From: CAJXYS01 sp913063035
GTDB taxonomy: Bacteria; Pseudomonadota; Alphaproteobacteria; Rhodobacterales; Rhodobacteraceae
NCBI RefSeq assembly: GCF_050586465.1
Contig: NZ_JBOCEG010000002.1
Coordinates: forward strand, 62,001 to 126,000
Direction: 5' to 3'
DNA length: 64,000 nt
Positions 48,446 through 57,532 of the stretch are shown here, in pieces (within the stretch, counting starts at the first letter, position 1; every line of letters begins with the position of its first letter). Under the pieces are notes generated by a model, which did no database searches, was not told the origin of the DNA, and saw only the letters and a list, made by a program, of their open reading frames with translations. Position numbers and translations under genes: made by a program.

Positions 48446-49360
48446 ATGATCGACGCGCTGCCGCTTGCCCGGACCCGCCGGATCGGCCCCTTCGAGGTGG
48501 GGCGGATCGGCTATGGCTGCTGGCGGTTCGCCGGCACGCCGGTCGCGGCGGCGCGTGAAAAGCTCGAGACCGCGCTCGCGGCGGGCATCGACCTGATCGA
48601 TACGGCGGCGATCTATGGCTTCGGCGAGACGGCCTTCGGAGAGGCGGAGGAACGGCTCGGCGACGCCCTGGCCGATGCGCCGGGACTGCGCGAGAAAATC
48701 GTGCTGGTGACGAAGGGCGGGATCGTGCCGCCGATCCCCTATGACAGCCGCAAGGCCGCGCTGATCGAGAGCGTCGAGGCCTCGCTCCGGCGGCTGCGGA
48801 CGGAGGCGGTCGACCTTTTCCTCGTCCACCGTCCCGATTTCCTGGCCGCCCATGCCGAGGTCGGCGCGGCGCTGGAGGAGATGCACGCCGCCGGCAAGAT
48901 CCGGGCGGCGGGCGTGTCCAACTACACGGTCGCCCAAACCCGCGCGTTGCAGGCGCAGATGGACCTTCCGCTCGTGGCCACCCAGCCGGAATTCTCGGCG
49001 CTGGAACCGGCGCCGCTCTATGACGGGGTGCTGGATCTCGCGCAGGAGACGGGCCTCGCCCCGATGGCCTGGTCGCCGCTCGGTGGCGGCGCGCTGGCCA
49101 CGGGGCAGGGCGGGCCCGCCCCGGCCGCGCGCCGCGACGCCGTGCTGGCCGAGATCGACCGCATCGCCGGGCGGAACGGGTGCGGGCGCGACGTGGTGGC
49201 GCTGGCCTGGGTGCTGGCGCACCCGGCGGCCCCGGTGGCGCTGATCGGCACCCAGCGGCCCGCGCGCATCCGCGCGGCCATGCGCGCCTTCGATGTCCGC
49301 TTGACCCGCCGTGACTGGTACGCGGTTCTCGAGGCTCGGCTGGGGGAGGCGATGCCGTGA
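48446..49360 (+). CDS. Aldo/keto reductase
   Basis: 304 aa NADPH-dependent (alpha/beta)8 oxidoreductase. Catalytic region: Asp and Tyr in GIDLIDTAAIYGFGETAFGEAE, Lys in LVTKGGI, His in FLVHRPDF. The group is the YdhF/Tas-like AKR. It starts five bases after the pccA stop, so it is probably cotranscribed. Its substrate, perhaps a C3-C4 aldehyde, is unknown. Confidence 0.9.
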   Translation: MIDALPLARTRRIGPFEVGRIGYGCWRFAGTPVAAAREKLETALAAGIDLIDTAAIYGFGETAFGEAEERLGDALADAPGLREKIVLVTKGGIVPPIPYDSRKAALIESVEASLRRLRTEAVDLFLVHRPDFLAAHAEVGAALEEMHAAGKIRAAGVSNYTVAQTRALQAQMDLPLVATQPEFSALEPAPLYDGVLDLAQETGLAPMAWSPLGGGALATGQGGPAPAARRDAVLAEIDRIAGRNGCGRDVVALAWVLAHPAAPVALIGTQRPARIRAAMRAFDVRLTRRDWYAVLEARLGEAMP

Positions 49361-49364
49361 CGGA

Positions 49365-49886
49365 TTACTGCCGGCGCAATTCCTCTTGCCGCATCGGCAT
49401 CTTGTCGATGGCGCGGGTGATTTCGCGGATGTCCCAGGGGAAGGGCTTGCGCAGGTTCACCGTGCCGTCCTTGGCGAGGAGCGCCAGCATGAAGCCGCGC
49501 GGCCGCAGGCGTTCGCGCGCATCCGACAGGGTGTCGGGCGCGGTATCGGTGATGATCACAACGTCCCGTTCGACGAGCAGCTCCGGTTCCCGGGCCAGCA
49601 GTTCCATCTGTTCCTGGTACCGTGGATCGGCCGGGGTGTCGGCGAAGACGACGATGGGCCGCGAGATCCAGCGGAACTCGTCCAGCGTGACCTCCTCTGC
49701 CGGGAAGATCGGCAGGGTATCGGCGTCTTCCGCCGCGGCGGGCGCGGTGGCGTCGTCCCCGGCGCCAGCGTCGTTCTGGGCCGTCTGCATGCCATTGTCC
49801 CCGGTATCCAGCATCGCGGCGGTCTGGGCCGCGGCGGGTGCGGCCAGGGCGGCAAGGGCGAGAAGGGCGGCGAAGCGTGTTGTCAT
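49365..49886 (-). CDS. DUF4174 exported protein
   Basis: 173 aa with signal peptide (cleavage after AAAQ near residue 21), a low-complexity Asp/Ala linker (residues 25-58), then a thioredoxin-like domain without CxxC: EFRWISRPIVVFADTPADPRYQEQM and FMLALLAKDGTVNLRKPFPWDIREITRAIDKMPMR. DUF4174 proteins occur widely in marine bacteria; function unknown. On the opposite strand inside an otherwise plus-strand propionate cluster. Confidence 0.82.
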   Translation of the reverse strand: MTTRFAALLALAALAAPAAAQTAAMLDTGDNGMQTAQNDAGAGDDATAPAAAEDADTLPIFPAEEVTLDEFRWISRPIVVFADTPADPRYQEQMELLAREPELLVERDVVIITDTAPDTLSDARERLRPRGFMLALLAKDGTVNLRKPFPWDIREITRAIDKMPMRQEELRRQ

Positions 49887-50009
49887 GTATCCTCCGGCTC
49901 CCCGACATATAGGCCGCGCCGCGCCGAAAGCGAAGGGCCGATTGCGCGGTGCGCCGACGCTCCGCCACGGCCCGCCGGCCGTTAATCCCGTGCAGAGGAT
50001 CTGTGCCTA

Positions 50010-50981
50010 ATGTCCGCGCCGATCGCACATATCCCGGCGGCCCTGGCCGCCGTCACGCGCGGGGCCCGGCGGCTTTTGGAGGTGATCCTGCATATCGGTG
50101 CGCATCGCACCGCCACCACCAGTTTCCAGCAGACCCTAGAGGCCAATCGCGCGAATTTGAGGAAAACTGGACTCGGCTTCTGGGGTCCGGCGCAGACCCG
50201 TGCGGGGCTCCTGGACGGGCTGGGCCGCGATCCCGCGCAGGCCACGGCCGCCGAGCGCGCCCGCGCGCGGCGGAGCCGGGCGGCGATCGCCGCGGCGCTC
50301 GCGGCCGAGCGGGACCGGGGAACCCGCCGGCTGGTCGTGAGCGAAGAGAACATGATGGGCACGATGCGCGGCAACCTGGCCGCGCGCGCGCTCTATCCGG
50401 GGCTGGCGGTACGGCTCGCGCGGATCGGCGCGGCTTTCCCGGAGGTGCGCCGCGTCGCGCTCGGCGTCCGCGGACTCGAAGACTACTGGGCCTCGGCCTG
50501 CGCCTATGCCATCGCCGCCGGCCTACCGGTCGCGGGTCCGTCGGCGCATGCCGCCATCGCCGCCGGACCGCGCAGCTGGCGCGACGTGGTGCGCGAGACC
50601 GCCGCGGCCTTCCCGCGGGCGGAGGTGACGGTCTGGGCGTTCGACGATGTCGTGGGCCGGCCGGCGGCGCAACTGGCCATGATGACAGGGGGCGCGGGCA
50701 CGGCGGCGTTGCCGGGCGCGGCGCGGCGGCAGAACGCCTCGCTGCCGCGCGACGGGCTGCGGGCGACGCTGGCGCGGCGCGGTGCGCTGGCCGAGGCGGC
50801 GGCGATCCCGCCCGGCCCCGGCCGCTACATGCCCTTTGATCGGGATCAGCGCGCCGCGCTGCGGATCCGCTACGCTGCGGACCTCGCGTGGCTGCGGAGC
50901 GGGGCCGCGGGTCTCGCGCGTTTCACCGAAGACAGGCCGGGCCTTTCCCCCGGCCGGAGAGGACAGGGGATACCGACGTGA
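50010..50981 (+). CDS. Sulfotransferase-like protein of unknown substrate
   Basis: 323 aa. LEVILHIGAHRTATTSFQQTL near residue 23 is the PAPS-binding P-loop type of sulfotransferases, followed by an arginine-rich helical part and VVSEENMMGTM, then RRVALGVRGLEDYWASACAYAI. Whether it is active is not clear: the 3'-phosphate loop is degenerate. The start could be further downstream, near the LEV residues. Its stop overlaps the mutase start (GTGA), implying translational coupling with methylmalonyl-CoA mutase. Confidence 0.68.
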   Translation: MSAPIAHIPAALAAVTRGARRLLEVILHIGAHRTATTSFQQTLEANRANLRKTGLGFWGPAQTRAGLLDGLGRDPAQATAAERARARRSRAAIAAALAAERDRGTRRLVVSEENMMGTMRGNLAARALYPGLAVRLARIGAAFPEVRRVALGVRGLEDYWASACAYAIAAGLPVAGPSAHAAIAAGPRSWRDVVRETAAAFPRAEVTVWAFDDVVGRPAAQLAMMTGGAGTAALPGAARRQNASLPRDGLRATLARRGALAEAAAIPPGPGRYMPFDRDQRAALRIRYAADLAWLRSGAAGLARFTEDRPGLSPGRRGQGIPT

Positions 50982-53110
50982 CGGACAGCAAAGACGACTG
51001 GGCCCGGCTTGCCGAGAAAGAGCTGAAAGGCCGCCCGCTGGAGAGCCTCGACTGGACCACGCCCGAAGGCATAACGGTCAAGCCGCTCTACACCGAGGAA
51101 GACCTCGCGGGCCTCGCGCATACCGGCTCGGTGCCGGGGCAGGCCCCTTTCACCCGCGGGCCGCGGGCCACGATGTACACGGGGCGCCCCTGGACGATCC
51201 GGCAATATGCCGGCTTCTCCACGGCCGAGGACTCGAACGCGTTCTACCGCCGGGCGCTTGCGGCGGGGCAGCAGGGTGTCTCGGTCGCCTTCGATCTGGC
51301 CACCCATCGCGGCTATGACAGCGACCATCCGCGCGTCGAGGGCGACGTGGGCAAGGCCGGCGTCGCGATCGACTCGGTCGAGGACATGAAGATCCTCTTC
51401 GACGGCATCCCGCTCGACCAGGTGTCGGTCTCCATGACGATGAACGGCGCGGTGATCCCGGTGCTCGCCAGCTTCATCGTCGCGGGCGAGGAACAGGGCG
51501 TCGACCGCAAGCAGCTTTCGGGAACGATCCAGAACGATATCCTGAAAGAGTTCATGGTGCGGAATACCTATATCTACCCGCCCGAACCCTCGATGCGGAT
51601 CGTCAGCGACATCATCGAGTACACCTCGACCGACATGCCGCGGTTCAACTCGATCTCGATCTCCGGCTACCACATGCAGGAGGCGGGCGCGACGCTGGTC
51701 CAGGAGCTGGCCTTCACGCTGGCCGACGGCAAGGAATACGTGAAAGCCGCGATCGGGCGCGGGCTGGACGTGGACGCCTTCGCGCCGCGGCTGTCGTTCT
51801 TCTTCGCCATCGGCATGAACTTCTTCATGGAGGCCGCGAAGCTCCGCGCGGCGCGGTTCCTCTGGCACCGCATCATGTCCGAGTTCGCGCCGAAGGACCC
51901 GCGCTCGATGATGCTGCGCACGCATTGCCAGACCTCGGGCGTCAGCCTGGCCGAGCAGGATCCCTACAACAACATCGTGCGCACCGCCTACGAGGCGATG
52001 AGCGCGGTGCTCGGCGGCACCCAGTCGCTGCATACCAACAGCTTCGACGAGGCGATCGCGCTGCCGACCGATTTCTCGTCCCGGATCGCGCGGAACACCC
52101 AGCTGATCCTGCAGAACGAGACCGGGGTGACCAACGTCGTCGACCCGCTGGCAGGCTCCTACTATGTCGAGAAGCTGACCGCCGACCTGGCGGATGCCGC
52201 CTGGGAGATCATCCGCGAGATCGACGAGATGGGCGGCATGACCAAAGCCGTCGAGTCGGGCATGCCGAAACTGCGGATCGAGGAGGCCGCCGCGCGCTGG
52301 CAGGCCGCGGTCGACCGCGGCGACGAGGTGATCGTCGGCGTCAACAAGTGGCGCCCCGAGAAAGAGCAGGAGATCGACATCCTCGACGTGGACAATGTCC
52401 GCGTCCGTGACAGCCAGATCGCCCGGCTCGAGAAACTGCGTGCCGGGCGCGACCAGGCGGCCTGCGACAGCGCGCTCGAGGCGCTGGAACAGGCGGCGAA
52501 ATCCGGCGAAGGCAACCTGCTGCGGCTGGCGGTCGAGGCCGCCCGGACGCGCGCAACCGTGGGAGAGATCTCGATGGCGATGGAAAAGGCGTTCGGCCGC
52601 CACAGGGCCGAGGTGCAGACGCTGGCCGGGGTCTACGGCGCGGCCTACGAGGGCGACGAAGGCTTCGCGCAGATCAAGAAGGACGTGGACGCCTTCGCCG
52701 AGGACGAGGGACGCCGGCCCCGGATGCTGGTGGTCAAGATGGGCCAGGACGGCCATGACCGCGGCGCCAAGGTGATCGCGACGGCCTTCGCCGATATCGG
52801 CTTCGACGTGGATGTGGGCCCGCTCTTCCAGACGCCCGAGGAAGCCGCGCAGGACGCCATCGACAACGATGTCCACGTCATCGGCATCAGCTCGCAGGCG
52901 GCCGGTCACAAGACCCTGGCGCCGAAGCTGATCGCGGCGCTGAAGGAACAGGGCGCCGGGGATATCATCGTGATCTGCGGCGGCGTGATCCCGCAGCAGG
53001 ACTACGAGTTCCTCAAGAAGGCCGGCGTGAAGGCCATCTTCGGCCCGGGAACCAACATCCCCGAGGCGGCGAAGAACATCCTCACGCTGATCCGCGAGGC
53101 CCGCGGGTGA
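50978..53110 (+). CDS. scpA: Methylmalonyl-CoA mutase
   Basis: 710 aa single-chain adenosylcobalamin mutase converting (R)-methylmalonyl-CoA to succinyl-CoA. N-terminal (alpha/beta)8 barrel (TMYTGRPWTIRQYAGFSTAEDSN, EEQGVDRKQLSGTIQNDILKEFM, RTHCQTSGVSL), C-terminal B12 domain with the base-off motif QDGHDRGAKV where H593 ligates cobalt. GTG at 50978 with AGGGGA upstream. The length is that of the single-subunit bacterial enzyme rather than the alpha/beta pair. An epimerase gene is not seen in the window. Confidence 0.96.
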   Translation: MTDSKDDWARLAEKELKGRPLESLDWTTPEGITVKPLYTEEDLAGLAHTGSVPGQAPFTRGPRATMYTGRPWTIRQYAGFSTAEDSNAFYRRALAAGQQGVSVAFDLATHRGYDSDHPRVEGDVGKAGVAIDSVEDMKILFDGIPLDQVSVSMTMNGAVIPVLASFIVAGEEQGVDRKQLSGTIQNDILKEFMVRNTYIYPPEPSMRIVSDIIEYTSTDMPRFNSISISGYHMQEAGATLVQELAFTLADGKEYVKAAIGRGLDVDAFAPRLSFFFAIGMNFFMEAAKLRAARFLWHRIMSEFAPKDPRSMMLRTHCQTSGVSLAEQDPYNNIVRTAYEAMSAVLGGTQSLHTNSFDEAIALPTDFSSRIARNTQLILQNETGVTNVVDPLAGSYYVEKLTADLADAAWEIIREIDEMGGMTKAVESGMPKLRIEEAAARWQAAVDRGDEVIVGVNKWRPEKEQEIDILDVDNVRVRDSQIARLEKLRAGRDQAACDSALEALEQAAKSGEGNLLRLAVEAARTRATVGEISMAMEKAFGRHRAEVQTLAGVYGAAYEGDEGFAQIKKDVDAFAEDEGRRPRMLVVKMGQDGHDRGAKVIATAFADIGFDVDVGPLFQTPEEAAQDAIDNDVHVIGISSQAAGHKTLAPKLIAALKEQGAGDIIVICGGVIPQQDYEFLKKAGVKAIFGPGTNIPEAAKNILTLIREARG

Positions 53111-53131
53111 ACCCCGCGCCGGTCATATCCA

Positions 53132-53151
53132 CCGCCGCCGGCGGGATTTTC
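53132..53151 (+). terminator. Weak hairpin after the mutase gene
   Basis: CCGCC-GCC-GGCGG stem followed by GATTTTC, 22 bases after the mutase stop. A partial terminator that may let some transcription into maeB. Confidence 0.4.
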
Positions 53152-53205
53152 AGGCAAAGCCCGAAACCGTCGCCGGATTTTCCGCCCTGTCAGGCGCGGC
53201 GCAAA

Positions 53206-53227
53206 AATGGTTCAATGCTAAACCATT
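53206..53227. promoter_or_regulatory. Operator-like palindrome upstream of maeB
   Basis: AATGGTT-CAATGCTA-AACCATT: perfect seven-base arms around an eight-base spacer, 29 bases before the maeB ATG. It sits where it could overlap the -10 or start site. The recognising regulator is unknown. Confidence 0.55.
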
Positions 53228-53255
53228 CATCGCCGTTCAGGGAGGAGCCGCGTCA

Positions 53256-55535
53256 ATGACCGATCGCAGCCAGGAAACCGCGCGCCAGTCGGCGCTGGAC
53301 TACCACGAGCATCCGAAGCCCGGGAAACTCGAGATCCGGGCGACCAAGCCGATGGCCAACCAGCGCGACCTGGCGCGCGCCTACAGCCCCGGCGTGGCCG
53401 AGGCCTGCACCGAGATCACCCGGGACCCGGCAACCGCCCGCCGCTACACCGCGCGCGGCAACCTGGTGGGGGTCGTCACCAACGGCTCGGCCGTCCTCGG
53501 ACTGGGCAATATCGGCGCGCTGGCGTCCAAGCCGGTGATGGAGGGCAAGGCGGTTCTCTTCAAGAAATTCGCCAATATCGACTGTTTCGACATCGAGCTG
53601 GACGAATCCGATCCCGAGAGGCTGGCCGACCTGGTCTGCGCGCTGGAGCCGACCTTCGGCGCCATCAACCTCGAGGACATCAAGTCGCCCGATTGCTTCA
53701 TCGTGGAAAAGATTTGCCGCGAGCGGATGAACATTCCCGTCTTCCACGACGACCAGCACGGCACCGCCATCGTCGTGGGCGCGGCGGCCACCAACGCGCT
53801 GCGGGTCGCGGGCAAGCGTTTCGAGGACATCAAGATCGTCTCCACCGGCGGGGGCGCGGCGGGCATCGCCTGCCTCAATACCCTGCTGAAGCTCGGCGTG
53901 AAGCGCGAGAATGTCTGGCTCTGCGACATTCACGGTCTGGTCTACGAGGGCCGCGCAGAGGACATGACCCCGCAGAAGGCCGCCTATGCCCAGGACAGCG
54001 ACCTGCGCGCGCTTGGCGAGGTGATCGCGGGAGCCGACCTGTTCCTCGGCCTGTCCGGACCGAACGTGCTGAAACCCGAGATGGTCGCCAGGATGGCCGA
54101 GCGTCCCATCGTCTTCGCCCTTGCCAACCCGGTGCCCGAGATCATGCCCGACGACGTGCGCGCCGTCGCGCCAGAGGCGATCATCGCCACGGGCCGGTCG
54201 GATTATCCGAACCAGGTCAACAACGTGCTCTGCTTTCCGTTCATCTTTCGCGGCGCGCTGGACGTCGGCGCGACCGAGATCAACGATGCCATGCAGATCG
54301 CCTGCGTCGAGGGGATCGCGGCCCTGGCCCGCGCCACCACCAGCGCGGAGGCCGCCGCCGCCTACCAGGACGAGCGGATGACCTTCGGCCCGGACTACCT
54401 GATCCCGAAGCCCTTCGATCCGCGGCTGATGGGCGTGGTCGCCACCGCCGTGGCGGGGGCCGCCATGGACTCGGGCGTCGCCACCCGCCCGATCGCGGAT
54501 CTCGAGGCCTACAAGCAGACGCTCGACGGGTCGGTGTTCCGGTCCGCGCTGATCATGCGGCCGGTCTTCGCCGCCGCGCAGGGGGCCGAGCGCAAGATCG
54601 TCTTCGCCGAGGGCGAGGACGAACGCGTGCTGCGCGCGGCCAATGCCATGATCGAGGAGACGACCGACACCCCGATCCTGATCGGCCGGCCCGAGGTCGT
54701 CGGCCGGCGCTGCGAACGCGCCGGGCTTCCGATCCGCCCGGGCGCCGATTTCGAGATCGTGAACCCGGAAAACGATCCGCGCTACCGGGACTACTGGGGC
54801 ACCTATCACCAGCTGATGGAGCGGCGCGGCGTCACCCCCGACATCGCCAAGGCCGTGCTGCGCACGAACACCACCGCGATCGCCGCGGTGATGGTGCACC
54901 GGGGCGAGGCCGACAGCATGATCTGCGGCACCTTCGGGCAGTATCTCTGGCATCTGAACTACGTCACCCAGGTCCTGTCGGAGGGCGATCTGCACCCGGT
55001 CGGGGCGTTGAGCCTTATGATCCAGGAAGACGGGCCGCTTTTCCTGGCCGACACGCAGGTGCATCCCGAGCCGACGCCGGAACAGGTCGCCGAGACGGTG
55101 ATCGGCGCCGCGCGCCACGTGCGCCGCTTCGGGGTGGCGCCGCAGATCGCGCTCTGTTCGCATTCGCAGTTCGGCAATCTCGACACCGAGAGCGCGCGGC
55201 GCATGCGCGGCGCGATGCGGCTGCTGGAACAGATGGCGCCGGATTTCGCCTTCGAGGGCGAGATGGCCGCCGACGCGGCGCTCGACCCGGAGCTGCGCCG
55301 CCGGATCTTCCCCAACGCCCGCTTCGACGGGCCGGCCAACGTGCTGGTCTTCCCGGGCACCGACGCGGCCAGCGCGGCGCGCAACGTGCTCAAGATGCGG
55401 GCCAACGGGCTCGAGGTGGGGCCGATCCTGATGGGGATGGGGAACCGCGCCCATATCGTCACACCGTCGATCACCGCGCGGGGGCTGCTGAACATGGCCG
55501 CGCTCGCGGGAACGCCGGTGCAGCATTACGGATGA
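53256..55535 (+). CDS. maeB: NADP-dependent malic enzyme with phosphotransacetylase-like domain
   Basis: 759 aa. N-terminal malic enzyme half (about 1-430: YSPGVAEACTEI, VFHDDQHGTAIVVGAAATNAL, GGGAAGIACLN) and C-terminal PTA-like half (about 435-759: FAEGEDERVLRAANAMIEET). The second domain is regulatory in the MaeB family and senses acetyl-CoA. It produces pyruvate and NADPH from malate, the expected exit for succinate made from propionyl-CoA. GGAGGAG precedes the ATG. Confidence 0.95.
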   Translation: MTDRSQETARQSALDYHEHPKPGKLEIRATKPMANQRDLARAYSPGVAEACTEITRDPATARRYTARGNLVGVVTNGSAVLGLGNIGALASKPVMEGKAVLFKKFANIDCFDIELDESDPERLADLVCALEPTFGAINLEDIKSPDCFIVEKICRERMNIPVFHDDQHGTAIVVGAAATNALRVAGKRFEDIKIVSTGGGAAGIACLNTLLKLGVKRENVWLCDIHGLVYEGRAEDMTPQKAAYAQDSDLRALGEVIAGADLFLGLSGPNVLKPEMVARMAERPIVFALANPVPEIMPDDVRAVAPEAIIATGRSDYPNQVNNVLCFPFIFRGALDVGATEINDAMQIACVEGIAALARATTSAEAAAAYQDERMTFGPDYLIPKPFDPRLMGVVATAVAGAAMDSGVATRPIADLEAYKQTLDGSVFRSALIMRPVFAAAQGAERKIVFAEGEDERVLRAANAMIEETTDTPILIGRPEVVGRRCERAGLPIRPGADFEIVNPENDPRYRDYWGTYHQLMERRGVTPDIAKAVLRTNTTAIAAVMVHRGEADSMICGTFGQYLWHLNYVTQVLSEGDLHPVGALSLMIQEDGPLFLADTQVHPEPTPEQVAETVIGAARHVRRFGVAPQIALCSHSQFGNLDTESARRMRGAMRLLEQMAPDFAFEGEMAADAALDPELRRRIFPNARFDGPANVLVFPGTDAASAARNVLKMRANGLEVGPILMGMGNRAHIVTPSITARGLLNMAALAGTPVQHYG

Positions 55536-55553
55536 CACAGGAGGAGGACAAAG

Positions 55554-57446
55554 ATGGGGTACCGGGAGGTCTACGAGGCGTGGCGCGCCGACCCAGACGG
55601 TTTCTGGATGCGCGAGGCCGAGGCCATCGATTGGGACAGGAAACCCTCTAAGGCGCTGTTCGACGGCAACGCGCCGCTCTACGAGTGGTTTTCCGACGGG
55701 ATGGTCAACACCTGCTGGAACGCGGTCGACCGCCATGTGGAGGCCGGCCGCGGCGGGCAAGTGGCGATCATACACGACAGCCCGGTCACCGGCACGATCC
55801 ACAAGATCACCTATGCCGAGCTGCGCAACCGCGTCGCCAGCCTTGCCGGTGCGCTCCGCGCCAAGGGCGTCGAGAAGGGCGACCGCGTCATCATCTACAT
55901 GCCGATGGTGCCGGAAGCCCTGGAGGCGATGCTCGCCTGTGCCCGGATCGGGGCGATCCACTCGGTCGTCTTCGGGGGCTTCGCCGCGCATGAGCTGGCG
56001 GTGCGCATCGACGATGCCCGGCCCAAATGCATCATCGCCGCCAGCTGCGGGATCGAGCCCGGCCGCGTGGTCCATTACAAGCCGTTGCTGGACGGCGCGC
56101 TCGAGCAGGCCGAACACGAGCCGTCCTTCTGCGTGATCTTCCAGCGCGAGCAGGAGGTCGCCCGTCTCGAGGCGGGCCGCGATCACGACTGGTACGCCTT
56201 CCAATACGGTGTCGAGCCGGCAGACTGCGTGCCGGTCGAGGGCAGCCACCCGGCCTACATCCTCTACACCTCCGGCACGACCGGCGCGCCCAAGGGCGTT
56301 GTGCGCCCGACGGGCGGGCACCTCGTGGCGCTGAACTGGACGATGAAGAACATCTACAACGTGGCGCCGGGCGAAACCTTCTGGGCGGCCTCGGACGTGG
56401 GCTGGGTCGTGGGGCACAGCTACATCGCCTACGCGCCGCTCATCCACGGCAACACCACGATCGTCTTCGAGGGCAAGCCGGTCGGCACGCCGGATGCGGG
56501 CACCTTCTGGCGGGTGATCCGCGACCACGACGTGAAGTCCTTCTTCACCGCGCCGACGGCCTTCCGTGCGATCAAGCGCGAGGATCCGAAGGGCGAGTTC
56601 CTGAAGGCCTACGACACCTCCTGCCTGCGCACGCTGTACCTGGCCGGCGAACGCGCCGACCCGGACACGATCCACTGGGCGCAGGACATGCTGAAGGTGC
56701 CGGTGGTCGATCACTGGTGGCAGACCGAGACCGGCTACGCCATCACCGCGATCCCGATGGGGATCGAGGAAATGCCGGTCAAGATCGGCTCCTCGGGCGT
56801 GCCGATGCCCGGCTACGACGTGCAGATCCTCGACGAGGGCGGCCAGCCCATGGGGCCGAACACGCTGGGCGCGGTGGCGGTGAAACTGCCGCTGCCGCCG
56901 GGCACGCTGCCCACGCTCTGGAACGCCGAGGCGCGCTTCAAGAAAAGCTATCTCGAGCATTTCCCCGGCTACTACGAGACCGGCGATGCGGGCATGATCG
57001 ACGAGGACGGGTATCTCTACATCATGGCGCGCACCGACGACGTCATCAACGTGGCCGGCCACCGCCTGTCCACCGGGGGCATGGAAGAGGTGCTCGCCGG
57101 GCATCCGGACGTGGCCGAATGCGCGGTGATCGGTGTGTCGGACGAGCTCAAGGGCCAGATGCCGGTGGGCTTTCTCTGCCTGACCAAGGGCGTGAACCGC
57201 CCCCATGACGAGATCGTCTCGGAATGCGTGAAGCTGGTCCGCGACCAGATCGGCCCCGTCGCGGCCTTCAAGAAGGCCGTGGTGGTCGACAGGCTGCCCA
57301 AGACCCGCTCGGGCAAGATCCTGCGCGCCACGATGGTCAAGATCGCCGACGGGGCGGCGTTCAAGATGCCCGCCACGATCGACGACCCGGCGATCCTCGA
57401 CGAGATCAGGGACGCGCTGCAGACGATCGGCTACGCCGGGGACTGA
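55554..57446 (+). CDS. prpE: Propionyl-CoA synthetase
   Basis: 630 aa AMP-forming acyl-CoA synthetase; propionate + ATP + CoA gives propionyl-CoA. The AMP-binding signature YILYTSGTTGAPKGVVRPTGG and WWQTETGYAI are the PrpE forms, and K588 in TRSGKILR is the lysine that is acylated and reactivated by Sir2 enzymes such as the one at 4185. It starts 18 bases after maeB, so the two form a unit that supplies propionyl-CoA to the carboxylase and mutase encoded just upstream. Confidence 0.95.
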   Translation: MGYREVYEAWRADPDGFWMREAEAIDWDRKPSKALFDGNAPLYEWFSDGMVNTCWNAVDRHVEAGRGGQVAIIHDSPVTGTIHKITYAELRNRVASLAGALRAKGVEKGDRVIIYMPMVPEALEAMLACARIGAIHSVVFGGFAAHELAVRIDDARPKCIIAASCGIEPGRVVHYKPLLDGALEQAEHEPSFCVIFQREQEVARLEAGRDHDWYAFQYGVEPADCVPVEGSHPAYILYTSGTTGAPKGVVRPTGGHLVALNWTMKNIYNVAPGETFWAASDVGWVVGHSYIAYAPLIHGNTTIVFEGKPVGTPDAGTFWRVIRDHDVKSFFTAPTAFRAIKREDPKGEFLKAYDTSCLRTLYLAGERADPDTIHWAQDMLKVPVVDHWWQTETGYAITAIPMGIEEMPVKIGSSGVPMPGYDVQILDEGGQPMGPNTLGAVAVKLPLPPGTLPTLWNAEARFKKSYLEHFPGYYETGDAGMIDEDGYLYIMARTDDVINVAGHRLSTGGMEEVLAGHPDVAECAVIGVSDELKGQMPVGFLCLTKGVNRPHDEIVSECVKLVRDQIGPVAAFKKAVVVDRLPKTRSGKILRATMVKIADGAAFKMPATIDDPAILDEIRDALQTIGYAGD

Positions 57447-57454
57447 CCGGGGAC

Positions 57455-57475
57455 GGGCGGGGCGCGTCTCCGCCC
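57455..57475 (+). terminator. Hairpin after prpE
   Basis: GGGCGG / CCGCCC six-pair stem with a nine-base loop, eight bases past the prpE stop; no T-run. Confidence 0.4.
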
Positions 57476-57532
57476 GGCTGTATTCCGGGGCGGCGGATCC
57501 TATATCTGTCCCATGACACGCAGGAGCCCGCC

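Noticed and set aside
53206..53227. The maeB palindrome as another PccR-type site
   Set aside because: AATGGTT/AACCATT has no TTTGCAAA core, so it is reported as a different operator.
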